A stretch of 64,000 nt of DNA. It comes from Paraburkholderia sp. (lineage in GTDB: Bacteria; Pseudomonadota; Gammaproteobacteria; Burkholderiales; Burkholderiaceae). Shown piece after piece: positions 44,129-51,851 of the stretch. The notes beneath the pieces are model-generated. The model did no database searches. It saw only the letters and a program-made list of their open reading frames with translations, and was not told the DNA's origin. Numbering within the stretch: position 1 is the first letter of the stretch; every line of letters starts with the position of its first letter. Both the position numbers and the translations under genes were made by a program. The stretch covers positions 186,001-250,000 of the forward strand of contig NZ_JAPWKB010000017.1 of the NCBI RefSeq assembly GCF_028283785.1, written 5' to 3'.

Positions 44129-45025
44129 TCAGGCGAATTGTGAGTGAGGCAGCGGTTGCAATGTCGAATCCGTAAGTGCTTCGCGGTTTGCGAGAAAGGC
44201 CGCGATATGCCGACGCTCTTCATTGCCCATCCACGTATTGATCTCCCACAGATCGGCCACAGGTGCATTCGTAAACGGAAGCGTGTGCAAATAGCCGTCG
44301 GGACCAAACTCGGGCGTCATCGTGGTGACTGTGTAGCCGTGATCCAACTGTGCCGTCCACAGCGCTTCCCAGATGCGTTGATGCGATGCAAGGCAATCCG
44401 CATACTCGGGCGCGGCGGGATGAGGCACTTGCGGACCTTGCGGATAACCGACGCGGCCATGCACGTGATGCGCATGCGGTGCAAGTTCCAGCACGGTGTC
44501 CCACTCTCCATCGAGAAGCCGCTCGCACACATTCGCCCAATGACTGAAGTCACATGTAAGCTTCAGCGATGGCACCGCGCGCACGACGTCGCGGGTGATC
44601 CACGGATTGAAGAATGAGCGCCCGCGATGCGTTTCGAAGCTACACGTCACGTCGTGCGTTGCGGCAATCTCGACTGCCCGCGCGAAGAAATCCATTTGCG
44701 TTGCTGCGGGCCATGCATCGCACCCCGCCATGACATTGAAGAACCGCGGTTTAAGCGGCTTTCCCCAAACGATCTTTTCTTCCAGATCGCGAAGATGGTC
44801 TTGCGGGCTCGCGGACCGCTCCGGCACATAGCTACCGGCAGTCGTAATCTCGGCGATAAATTCGAGCTTTTGATCGACGATTTCCTGTGCGAACACCTCA
44901 CGAGCGGCACCGTCCGCCGGCACGGGCGCCTCGATGCCATCGAAGCCGGCCGCACGCACCAACGGTGCGGCATCGCCGGGGCTACCGTCAAATCCCCAGA
45001 ACGTCTTGAACAGTTCGAGTTTCAT
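44129..45025 (-). CDS. Sugar phosphate isomerase/epimerase-like TIM-barrel protein
   Basis: This is a 298-residue AP-endonuclease-2 superfamily protein (xylose isomerase-like TIM barrel). Candidate metal-site residues lie on the usual strands: AEITTAG, SFETHRGR, LTCDFSHW and 'HAHHVHGRVGYPQGPQVPHP'. The family covers isomerases, epimerases and some lyases; no substrate can be read. I use the ATG at 45025 (MKLELFKTFWGFDG) rather than the upstream one in the track. It is the first gene of a two-gene unit with the 2OG oxygenase and is divergent from a winged-helix regulator. A twin palindrome sits just upstream of the start. Confidence 0.85.
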   Translation of the reverse strand: MKLELFKTFWGFDGSPGDAAPLVRAAGFDGIEAPVPADGAAREVFAQEIVDQKLEFIAEITTAGSYVPERSASPQDHLRDLEEKIVWGKPLKPRFFNVMAGCDAWPAATQMDFFARAVEIAATHDVTCSFETHRGRSFFNPWITRDVVRAVPSLKLTCDFSHWANVCERLLDGEWDTVLELAPHAHHVHGRVGYPQGPQVPHPAAPEYADCLASHQRIWEALWTAQLDHGYTVTTMTPEFGPDGYLHTLPFTNAPVADLWEINTWMGNEERRHIAAFLANREALTDSTLQPLPHSQFA

Positions 45026-45035
45026 TGTGAGCCCA

Positions 45036-45069
45036 TTTACATGTAAATTTGCACGCAATAGTACATGTA
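45036..45069. promoter_or_regulatory. Twin TACATGTA palindromes, likely operator
   Basis: TTTACATGTAAA (45036-45047) is a perfect palindrome, and a second TACATGTA lies at 45062-45069, 24 bp centre to centre. Both sit right upstream of the TIM-barrel gene, in the divergent promoter region shared with the winged-helix regulator gene. The regulator encoded at 45182 is the natural candidate to bind them. Confidence 0.6.
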
Positions 45070-45181
45070 AAATGACGAGATCAATAAAGCTTCCAATGTT
45101 ATCGATGCAGAATTGTCAGATGCCCGATCTCCGCCTGAACCGGCACTCAAACTGTGCGCGCCTCCTCCTAATGGTGAATGA

Positions 45182-45553
45182 ATGACCAAGAAAATCGCGC
45201 GTCCCAAAGGGCAAGCTGTTGCACGCGCCATCCTCGACATGGACTGGCAGTGGTCGTCCCGCTTTGGCGATATCGGCCTGAACGACCTGAACTACAGCGA
45301 TCTCTTCTGCCGGATGTGGCTGGACGACGAAGCGTATTTCGCCAAGACCGCGCTCTACGAATTCATGCCGGGCGTGAGCCGACGCACTGCCGTCCGCTAC
45401 GTCCAGGCGTTGATCGATGGCGGCTGGCTGGTCGAAACAAGCTCGACGGAAGATCGCCGCATCAAGCATGTCAGTCTGGCGACTTCTATCAGCGAACGTC
45501 TGGAGCAGTTCCTTGCTTACGTGCATCAACGGTTTTCCGCGCTAGACAAATAG
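45182..45553 (+). CDS. Winged-helix (MarR-like) transcriptional regulator
   Basis: This is a 123-residue protein with one winged helix-turn-helix domain. The likely recognition helix is SRRTAVRYVQALIDGGWLVE and the wing is STEDRRIKHVSLA. It is shorter than a classic MarR (about 145 residues). An N-terminal segment rich in Trp and Asp ('DMDWQWSSRFGDIGLNDLNY') may bind a ligand or form the dimer. It is divergent from the TIM-barrel/2OG oxygenase unit, with twin palindromes between, so it probably controls that unit and itself. Confidence 0.8.
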   Translation: MTKKIARPKGQAVARAILDMDWQWSSRFGDIGLNDLNYSDLFCRMWLDDEAYFAKTALYEFMPGVSRRTAVRYVQALIDGGWLVETSSTEDRRIKHVSLATSISERLEQFLAYVHQRFSALDK

Positions 45554-45654
45554 CGTGTGCAAACCGGTGTGCGCGCAACGATGGCGACACAGGTAACGCC
45601 TTTGGCATACTTCTCGCTAGAGTTTTGTCCGAGAGGTGCGGCAGCGTCGCATCT

Positions 45655-45787
45655 TAGGGGTGCTAGGGTTCCGGTTCGCGAGAACGTCTGGTCCGAGAGC
45701 AGCCCGGCACATCGAGCGGTGTATCTGCGAGCGACACGCGAGCACACACCGGCATGCGCTACACGGCGGGACAAAAGCCCGGGAGAT
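45655..45787 (+). promoter_or_regulatory. Guanidine-I (ykkC) riboswitch before the substrate-binding protein gene
   Basis: The plus strand has the ykkC core in order: GGTGCTAGGGTTCCGG, a short hairpin (TTCGCGAGAA), CGTCTGGTCCGAGAGCAG, a long variable arm, and ACACGGCGGGACAAAAGCCCGGGAG. It is the second guanidine-I aptamer in the window. It precedes the binding protein gene by about 180 nt. Confidence 0.93.
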
Positions 45788-45890
45788 TGGCGATAGCAAT
45801 GTCTATCGTGCCTCTCCGTGGCCGGCGTTTGTCCCTGCAGTTTCCGCGTTTTTTCCATGCGAGCCTCGCGTGGTTCGCTGTTTCGCGGGA

Positions 45891-45955
45891 ACCGGTCATG
45901 TTGTTTTATCGCGCAGTCGCCGCGCGATCCAACTCAACAATCGCAATTGACCGGT
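45891..45955 (+). promoter_or_regulatory. Nested inverted repeats, possible riboswitch expression platform
   Basis: ACCGGTCA (45891-45898) can pair with TGACCGGT (45948-45955), enclosing ATCGCGC/GCGCGAT (45908-45914 with 45922-45928). The outer stem ends about 5 nt before the GGAG ribosome-binding site of the binding protein gene at 45971. Such a structure could control access to the site in response to the upstream guanidine aptamer. It might also only space or stabilise the leader. Confidence 0.4.
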
Positions 45956-45970
45956 CTCCTGGAGAAAACG

Positions 45971-47023
45971 ATGAAACGATTCGAAACCACTCGCACTATC
46001 CGCAGTTCACTCGCCGCACTCGGCCGTCTCGCGCCGACGCTGCGCATTCGCGGTGCTTGTGCCGCTGTCGCCACCACCCTCGCCGTAGGTTTCGCCGCCG
46101 CGCCCGCACTCGCTGCAACACCCCTCTCTATCGGTTATAGCGACTGGCCCGGCTTCGTCGCATTCCAGGTCGGAATCGAGAAAGGCTGGTTCAAGGAAGC
46201 TGGCGTCGATGTCAATTTTCAGTGGTTCGATTACTCGGCTTCACTAGACGCGTTTTCTGCCGGCAAACTCGATGCGGTCGGCGCCACGAACGGTGACGCA
46301 CTCGTGACAGGTGCAAGCGGCGCGAAAAACGTGATGATCCTGCTGACCGACTATTCGAGCGGGAACGACACGGTCATCGCCAAGCCGCCTATTCGCACGA
46401 TCGAAGGTTTGAAAGGCAAGAAGGTCGGCGTCGAAACGGGACTAGTCGATCACCTGCTTCTCGACACCGCGCTCGAACGACATGCGATGAAGGAATCGGA
46501 CATTACGCTCGTCAACGCGAAGACCAACGAACTGCCGCAAGTGCTGGCGTCGTCGGGCGACGTGGCGGCGATCGCCGCGTGGCAACCGAACTCCGGTGAG
46601 GCCCTCAAGCGCGTGCCCGGTTCCCGTGCGATTTTCACTTCCGCTGACGCGCCTGGCCTGATCTACGATGCGATCACTGTCAACCCGGTCAGCCTCCAGA
46701 CACGCAAAGCGGATTGGGAAAAGGTGCTGAAGGTATGGTATCGATGCGTGGCTTACATCAATGATCCGAAAACCCAACCCGACGCAGTCAAGATCATGGC
46801 CGCACGTGTTGGACTGACACCGGCGCAATATCTGCCGTTGCTGAAGGGCACGCATCTTCTCGACCAGGCAGCCGCGAAGAAAGCCTTCGTCAAGGGCGAT
46901 GGATTGGCTTCCGTGTACGGCTCCACTGTCAACGCAGACAAGTTCAACGTGCGCAACGCGGTATATAAGCAATCGCAAACGGTCGGTTCATACATCGATC
47001 CTTCGCTTACCAGCGCCCAGTAA
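45971..47023 (+). CDS. ABC transporter substrate-binding protein, NrtA/TauA-like (predicted guanidine-binding)
   Basis: This is a 350-residue periplasmic protein with a long signal peptide (residues 1-50, cut after APALA). The mature part begins ATPLSIGYSDWPGFVAFQVG and continues 'GVDVNFQWFDYSASLDAFSAGKLDAVGATNGD', typical of the nitrate/sulfonate/taurine binding family. The ATG at 45971 follows CTGGAG; the longer listed ORF runs into the riboswitch leader. It has its own guanidine-I riboswitch and so is the likely binding protein for the permease and ATPase encoded 9-12 kb away. A strong terminator follows. Confidence 0.92.
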   Translation: MKRFETTRTIRSSLAALGRLAPTLRIRGACAAVATTLAVGFAAAPALAATPLSIGYSDWPGFVAFQVGIEKGWFKEAGVDVNFQWFDYSASLDAFSAGKLDAVGATNGDALVTGASGAKNVMILLTDYSSGNDTVIAKPPIRTIEGLKGKKVGVETGLVDHLLLDTALERHAMKESDITLVNAKTNELPQVLASSGDVAAIAAWQPNSGEALKRVPGSRAIFTSADAPGLIYDAITVNPVSLQTRKADWEKVLKVWYRCVAYINDPKTQPDAVKIMAARVGLTPAQYLPLLKGTHLLDQAAAKKAFVKGDGLASVYGSTVNADKFNVRNAVYKQSQTVGSYIDPSLTSAQ

Positions 47024-47066
47024 GATCCAGTGCTTCGCAAGCCGGTAGCAACGATGCATCGGCACT

Positions 47067-47106
47067 AAAAAAAGCACGGACCATCCGCAGATGGTCCGTG
47101 CTTTTT
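47067..47106. terminator. Strong bidirectional intrinsic terminator
   Basis: AAAAAAAGCACGGACCATC-CGCA-GATGGTCCGTGCTTTTT is a near-perfect 15-bp stem with A- and T-runs on both sides. It lies between the binding protein gene (plus) and the porin gene (minus), whose 3' ends face each other, and should stop transcription from both sides. Confidence 0.95.
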
Positions 47107-47132
47107 CGTTTCGTCACAGCGACGCTTTCAGA

Positions 47133-48293
47133 TCAGAACGCGTGACGAAGTCCCACGGTGACGGCAACCTGCGTATCCGACGACGACGGCGACAACGTGT
47201 TGATCATCGCGTGCGACAGAACCGAATCCGCCGGGGCGCCGTGCACGCTCTGGTACACGCCTTCGAGATAGACATCCGTGCGTTTGCTCAACGAGTAATC
47301 GGTCTGAAGCATGGCCGTATTCCATCCCGGCGAAGATCCGTTATAAGCGCCGTGGGTGTACGTATAGGCTCCCGACACACTCAACGCCGGCGTCAACGCG
47401 TACTTTCCGTTGATTTCGAAATTGTCGAAACGCAGCGATCCGGCGAGCGAGCCGGCTGAGCTATCACCCGAGCCGAGATACGTGCCCGTTCCAAACGAGA
47501 ATACGCCCGACGCGTTATCGATTTGCGAGTGGCTCCACACAAGACCGACCGTGGCAGGCCCAAACGTATAGTTGCCGCCAAGCGACCAGATGCGCTGACG
47601 TTGTGAAATGAAGTTCGCGCTTGCGTCGCTCGACGTTACAGCGCCGCTCCCCGTGCCGGCATTGCTGAACTGGAGATAGCCAGCGGCAAGGTTGATCGGC
47701 CCTTGCGCATACGAAACAGCAAAGCCGTATGACCGATTGTTCGCAAAGGCGCCAGCCTGATTGCTGAAGCCATACATGGTCTCGAACGTAACGCCGTGAT
47801 ACGTCGGGCTCGCGTACTTGACCGTGTTGTTGATGACAACCGAGTTCGCCGCGAGGTTGTCGTTCTCAAACGGATGCGCGGCCATACTGCCGCCCCACGT
47901 ATTGAGCTCGGCAGTAAGCGGCCCAACGAGGTCGTTCATCACGTCGAACTGCCGCCCAAACGTCACCGTTCCGTAAGACTCGCTCTGCAGACCAACCCAT
48001 GCCTGCGAGCCGAAGCCATCACCGGAAAACGCTTGCGCACCGTTGTTTAGCAGGAAGCCTTGCTCCAGTTTGAAGACCGCGCTCAATCCGCCTCCGAGGT
48101 CTTCCGTTCCTTTCAAACCAAACACGGTGTTCTGCGTCGAACTGCTGTTCTCTTGCCAGTTGTGGCTGCCGTACTGGTTGTTGGTATAAACCAGACCGGC
48201 ATCGATCAGGCCGTAGAGCGTCACACTGCTTTGCGCGTAAGCGGAGATCGAAAACGCGCCGGATAGTGCTGCCACAAGGAGTGTTCTTTTCAT
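47133..48293 (-). CDS. Gram-negative porin, OmpC-like (beta-proteobacterial type)
   Basis: This is a 386-residue outer-membrane trimeric porin. The signal peptide is MKRTLLVAALSGAFSISAYA; the mature protein begins QSSVTLYGLIDAGLVY. Inside are 'SRFGLKGTEDLGGGL'-like (here NTVFGLKGTEDLGGGL) and GRQFDVMNDLVGPL motifs, and it ends in Phe (VGLRHAF), as expected for a 16-strand barrel. Such porins are abundant general or semi-specific channels in Burkholderiaceae. It is a single gene facing the guanidine binding protein gene; no link in function can be shown. Confidence 0.95.
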   Translation of the reverse strand: MKRTLLVAALSGAFSISAYAQSSVTLYGLIDAGLVYTNNQYGSHNWQENSSSTQNTVFGLKGTEDLGGGLSAVFKLEQGFLLNNGAQAFSGDGFGSQAWVGLQSESYGTVTFGRQFDVMNDLVGPLTAELNTWGGSMAAHPFENDNLAANSVVINNTVKYASPTYHGVTFETMYGFSNQAGAFANNRSYGFAVSYAQGPINLAAGYLQFSNAGTGSGAVTSSDASANFISQRQRIWSLGGNYTFGPATVGLVWSHSQIDNASGVFSFGTGTYLGSGDSSAGSLAGSLRFDNFEINGKYALTPALSVSGAYTYTHGAYNGSSPGWNTAMLQTDYSLSKRTDVYLEGVYQSVHGAPADSVLSHAMINTLSPSSSDTQVAVTVGLRHAF

Positions 48294-48605
48294 GGTCGAG
48301 TGGATATCAGTTCACAGGTTATTGAAAGGATTCAACCGCCCTGCACAATGACGTCAAAGCGGCATCGACCTGGACGCTATATGCAATGGCGGGGTCATCA
48401 CAGGGCGTCGCAATCTTAATTAATCAAAATAAAATCAGCGCGCGAGCAGCCCTATTGCAATGAAGACGACTGCCGCATGACAATCAATTTGAACGCCATG
48501 TGTGCATTTTTCCTGTGATGATCCAAGACATCTGTAAGCAAATCGGGTTCACGTTGCTCTATTCCACGACGTTCCCGAAAGAATGCTCGTGGAATCGGCG
48601 AACAC
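48294..48605. other. Intergenic region upstream of the porin gene
   Basis: These 312 bp carry the porin promoter and the 3' end of the AraC-type gene transcript. A very AT-rich core (TTAATTAATCAAAATAAAAT) lies about 125 bp upstream of the porin start. I see no gene; the small listed ORFs are shadows. Confidence 0.6.
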
Positions 48606-49667
48606 CTACCGTACAAGCACCAGCTTCTGACTACCCGTTCCCGGAGCCCGGACCTTCTTTCTCGACACTTCCGATCGATCATCGTCCGTAACCACTGCCG
48701 CGGCATCCGGACGAAACCGGTCGCGATACTCGGCCGGATTGATGTTCAGACGCCGTTGAAAGACGCGTCTGAATCCATCCATGCTGTCATACCCGCATCG
48801 CCGGGCGATCTCTCGTAGCGATAGCTCCGTACCTTCCAGGAAACGCCGCGCTGCATCGATCCGGGCGTTGTTCAAAAACGTCATCGGACCCACGCCACAC
48901 TCGCGCGTAAACGTTCGCGTCAGGTTGCGTGTGCTCATATGAGCACGCTCGGCGAGTGAGGTGACCGTGTGCTCCAGATGCAAGTGATCCAGCATGTACT
49001 GTTGCAACATGACCGTCTGCGAACCGGGTAACGCCAGCGATTCGAGCAGCGGGCTGAATTGCGACTGTCCGCCAGCGCGACGCAGATAGACGACCAGATA
49101 TTTGGCGACGTCGAGTGCCATCTGCCGACCGAAATCATCCTCGATCATTGCAAGTGACAGGTCGATACCGGCAGTCACACCCGCCGTCGTGAACACGTTG
49201 CCGTCCTGAACAAAGATATGGTCAGGCTCGATCTTCGCTCGCGGAAAGGTTGCGGCGAGACGCGGAACATCCATCCAATGCGTCGTCACGACCTTATTGT
49301 CGAGTAGCCCCGCCGATCCGAACGCAAACAGTCCATTGCAGATCGCAGCAATCCGGCGGCAGCGTTTTTGCTGGTCTTTCAGCCATGCGCTCAGTGCGGG
49401 ATCGTCAAACGCGTCGAAGATACCGAGACCGCCGGGCACGATCACCGTGTCGAAATCCGGACACGGATCGAAAATCGTCCGGTCGGGTACGGTCGTCAAT
49501 CCACTCGACGACTGGACTGTGCCTCGCGTCGTCCCGACCGTCAGCATTTCGTATTCGCATTCCCCCTTGCTTAGAATTTTTACTTCGGCAAAGGCGTCTT
49601 TGGGGCCGGCGATGTCCAGTAACTGAAAGCCGGGAAAGACCACCATGCCGACTTTAATTCTCTTCAT
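48606..49667 (-). CDS. GlxA-family transcriptional regulator (DJ-1/PfpI domain plus AraC-type HTH)
   Basis: This is a 353-residue regulator. The N-terminal half is a DJ-1/PfpI-like amidotransferase fold (VGMVVFPGFQLLDIAGPKDAF, 'IAAICNGLFAFGSAGLLDN', TTHW), in which the usual Cys is kept. The C-terminal half is an AraC-type double helix-turn-helix ('LAERAHMSTRNLTRTFTREC', 'LREIARRCGYDSMDGFRRVFQRRLNINPAEYR'). The ATG at 49667 follows GAGG; the track begins seven codons earlier. It lies 92 bp after cbtA, at the end of the nitrile hydratase cluster, and may control it in response to a nitrile or amide. That role is inferred from position. Confidence 0.9.
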   Translation of the reverse strand: MKRIKVGMVVFPGFQLLDIAGPKDAFAEVKILSKGECEYEMLTVGTTRGTVQSSSGLTTVPDRTIFDPCPDFDTVIVPGGLGIFDAFDDPALSAWLKDQQKRCRRIAAICNGLFAFGSAGLLDNKVVTTHWMDVPRLAATFPRAKIEPDHIFVQDGNVFTTAGVTAGIDLSLAMIEDDFGRQMALDVAKYLVVYLRRAGGQSQFSPLLESLALPGSQTVMLQQYMLDHLHLEHTVTSLAERAHMSTRNLTRTFTRECGVGPMTFLNNARIDAARRFLEGTELSLREIARRCGYDSMDGFRRVFQRRLNINPAEYRDRFRPDAAAVVTDDDRSEVSRKKVRAPGTGSQKLVLVR

Positions 49668-49759
49668 CGCGCGACCTCGCAGGTTCAACCGCGTATAGCA
49701 GTGGTAATGGAATAGCGCGGCTATCGTGCCGCGTAACCGTCAGTCTAATCGTAGATTGG

Positions 49760-50536
49760 TCAGTGGCCTCTCCGGACAAAATTCCGGGCCATCCGGCCGG
49801 CGACATAGCCGCGTTCGTCTGCGCTGCGCGACATGTTAGGCGCCCGTTCCGCCAACATGCCGAAGAGCGCACCGATGCTCGTCCACATGACGATTTGCAT
49901 ACCCATAGCAACGGTTCGGAATTTCCACAACAGGGCAGCCGGGAACGCGGCGGGAACTTCATTGATTTCAGGCAGCGCACTCAACGCAACGCCGACGATC
50001 ACGACAAAGAAAATCACACCGACAAGCGAACCATTCCATTGCCCGAATCGCGTGGCAGCGATTCGCCTGACGTTGAGCGATAACACCATTGCGGCAATCG
50101 AAATGGCGAGTGTCAGGAAAAAGAGGCCCGTGCGATAGCCGATCGTTTCCGGATCGCCGACCGACGGTGGATTCGGCGGATACTTCAGCGTAGGCACGAC
50201 GACCAGCGCGACAAAGGCCGCCAACGCCAGCCACGCGGAGAGCGGTCTTGCGCCGATGGACCCGATTCGACCGTAAGCATAGGCGTACGTCAGCGCAAAC
50301 AGGCCGCCCAATGCCATTCCGTAAGACACCACGCCGGTCAGCAAGCCCAGCCCCGCCTGAGTGCCACGGCTGACCAGCTCCGGCTCGGGTGCATCACCTG
50401 CCGCCGCGTGCTCGTGATCCTCGAACGAGATCGCCTGAGCGACTTGCGGCTCGCCGAACGTCCTGGCGAACGCGAACGTAACGAGTCCCGCGACGATTCC
50501 GACCAGCATCCCGCGCATCAAAAGCTTTCCGACCAT
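49760..50536 (-). CDS. cbtA: Cobalt transporter subunit CbtA
   Basis: This is a 258-residue inner-membrane protein with six or so hydrophobic segments. The first is MVGKLLMRGMLVGIVAGLVTFAFA; GLGLLTGVVSYGMALGGLFAL and the proline-rich loop KYPPNPPSVGDPETIGYRT also mark it. These match the CbtA family, proposed to take up cobalt together with CbtB. The gene lies 44 bp after cbtB and within a nitrile hydratase cluster whose alpha subunit has the cobalt-type metal motif, which gives it a clear purpose. Confidence 0.9.
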   Translation of the reverse strand: MVGKLLMRGMLVGIVAGLVTFAFARTFGEPQVAQAISFEDHEHAAAGDAPEPELVSRGTQAGLGLLTGVVSYGMALGGLFALTYAYAYGRIGSIGARPLSAWLALAAFVALVVVPTLKYPPNPPSVGDPETIGYRTGLFFLTLAISIAAMVLSLNVRRIAATRFGQWNGSLVGVIFFVVIVGVALSALPEINEVPAAFPAALLWKFRTVAMGMQIVMWTSIGALFGMLAERAPNMSRSADERGYVAGRMARNFVRRGH

Positions 50537-50580
50537 GACGGCCTCCGTTTCCTCTACCAGTTATTGAAATTCCGGCGTCT

Positions 50581-50790
50581 TCAATGACACGGGAAGCCGA
50601 GCAGATGGCGCCCGTCATGCACGAATTCATGCACGTACATGCCCGGGACGATCGATGTGGCACCCTGCTCCGCGCCGACGAAATAGATCAGCAGCAACAT
50701 CAAAAGACCGCCGAAAACGGCCCACGGAAGTACTTCGCGAAGCGGTATGGGTGTGAATTCCGCAGCGGGTTGAAAGACAGCTTCATTCAT
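50581..50790 (-). CDS. cbtB: Cobalt transporter subunit CbtB
   Basis: This is a 69-residue protein with one membrane segment ('VLPWAVFGGLLMLLLIYFVGA') and a C-terminal His-rich tail (YVHEFVHDGRHLLGFPCH) typical of CbtB. The tail is thought to bind cobalt at the entrance of CbtA. The ATG at 50790 follows GAGG; the track starts four codons earlier. It lies 45 bp downstream of the nitrile hydratase accessory gene. Confidence 0.9.
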   Translation of the reverse strand: MNEAVFQPAAEFTPIPLREVLPWAVFGGLLMLLLIYFVGAEQGATSIVPGMYVHEFVHDGRHLLGFPCH

Positions 50791-50835
50791 GTGAGACCTC
50801 AAAAATTAGTCGGATTCCCGATGCCGGAAACCCGG

Positions 50836-51195
50836 TCAACGGACATATGCGGGCGGCGTCTCCTGCCGTCGCATGCTCAGAACATGACGCAACTCGTCGG
50901 CGGATAGCACGCCGTGCGCTTCGACCACGTTCACCAGCGCTTCGAGAAAACGCTCGTAGTAGTCCCAACGCGGCTGATTCGCACAGTCGGTCGACTCCCA
51001 CTTCCCAATCGACGCGATCAGGCTTTGTCGAAAGTCTTCCCATTCAAAGCAGCCGGCTTTCGCCAATGAAAGTGCGAGGCCGAACACGTCGCGCTCCCAG
51101 CGGTTGGTGAACAGCAGCTTTCCATCCAGCCTTGGCGGCGAGTCGGGCTCACCCAGCATCGACGCGGCGGCGTACTCTTCAAAACGCGTGAACAT
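50836..51195 (-). CDS. Nitrile hydratase accessory (activator) protein
   Basis: This is a 119-residue protein beginning MFTRFEEYAAASMLGEPDSP, with 'LLFTNRWERDVFGLALSLA' and 'FEWEDFRQSLIASIGKWE'. It belongs to the small accessory protein family encoded next to cobalt-type nitrile hydratases (NhlE/P14K-like), which resembles the beta-subunit N-terminus. Such proteins carry the alpha subunit during cobalt insertion. The listed ORF is too long; the ATG at 51195 lies 12 bp after the alpha-subunit stop. Confidence 0.9.
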   Translation of the reverse strand: MFTRFEEYAAASMLGEPDSPPRLDGKLLFTNRWERDVFGLALSLAKAGCFEWEDFRQSLIASIGKWESTDCANQPRWDYYERFLEALVNVVEAHGVLSADELRHVLSMRRQETPPAYVR

Positions 51196-51206
51196 GACGA
51201 ATGCCC

Positions 51207-51830
51207 TCAAGCAGCGGGCGGTGCGACGAGCGCAACGCCCATCATCGACTCGGGTGTCACGAGTGCCGCCAGCGCTTCTTCGCTTAGCCCGTCGGTGTTC
51301 GCCGGCCGCTCGGGAATCACGAACCAGCGAATCTGTGCACTGCTGTCCCATACCTTGACCGACTTTGCTTCAGGCACCGTCACGCCAAACTCCTGAAGCA
51401 CCGCTCGCGGTTCGCGAACACCCCGCGCACGGAACACCGGGTCCTTGTACCAGTACGGCGGCAAACCCAGCACGGGCCACGGATAGCATGAGCAAAGCGT
51501 ACAGATGATCAGGTTGTGGGTATCGGCGTCGTTCGCGACGGCCGCCATGTGCTCGCCTTCCGCGCCTGCCATGCCAAGCGGCAATGACAGCTCGGCGATC
51601 GCCTTGGGCGTGTCTTCTACGAGCCGCTGTTTGTATGCCGGATCGACCCACGCATGCGCGACGATCTTCGCGCCGTTGAACGGACCGGCCATCGTCTCGA
51701 AGTGCTTGAGCACAGCATCGACAGAGTCACTGCCGATCACGCCTTTTTCAATCAGCAGCGCTTCCAACGCGCGAACCTTCGCGGCGCTGGACGCCTCACG
51801 GTCATCAGAAAATTCGAACAGGTCAGTCAT
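51207..51830 (-). CDS. Nitrile hydratase alpha subunit, cobalt type
   Basis: This 207-residue catalytic subunit holds the metal-binding claw CTLCSC in 'NLIICTLCSCYPWPVLGLPP'. Thr at the second position marks the cobalt type; iron types have Ser. The enzyme hydrates nitriles to amides in the cytoplasm. The gene follows the beta-subunit gene by 21 bp and precedes the accessory gene, the beta-alpha-accessory order seen for other cobalt nitrile hydratases. A CobW-type GTPase and CbtAB in the same run of genes fit the metal need. Confidence 0.96.
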   Translation of the reverse strand: MTDLFEFSDDREASSAAKVRALEALLIEKGVIGSDSVDAVLKHFETMAGPFNGAKIVAHAWVDPAYKQRLVEDTPKAIAELSLPLGMAGAEGEHMAAVANDADTHNLIICTLCSCYPWPVLGLPPYWYKDPVFRARGVREPRAVLQEFGVTVPEAKSVKVWDSSAQIRWFVIPERPANTDGLSEEALAALVTPESMMGVALVAPPAA

Positions 51831-51851
51831 GTTTCTCTCGCTAAGGGAGGA

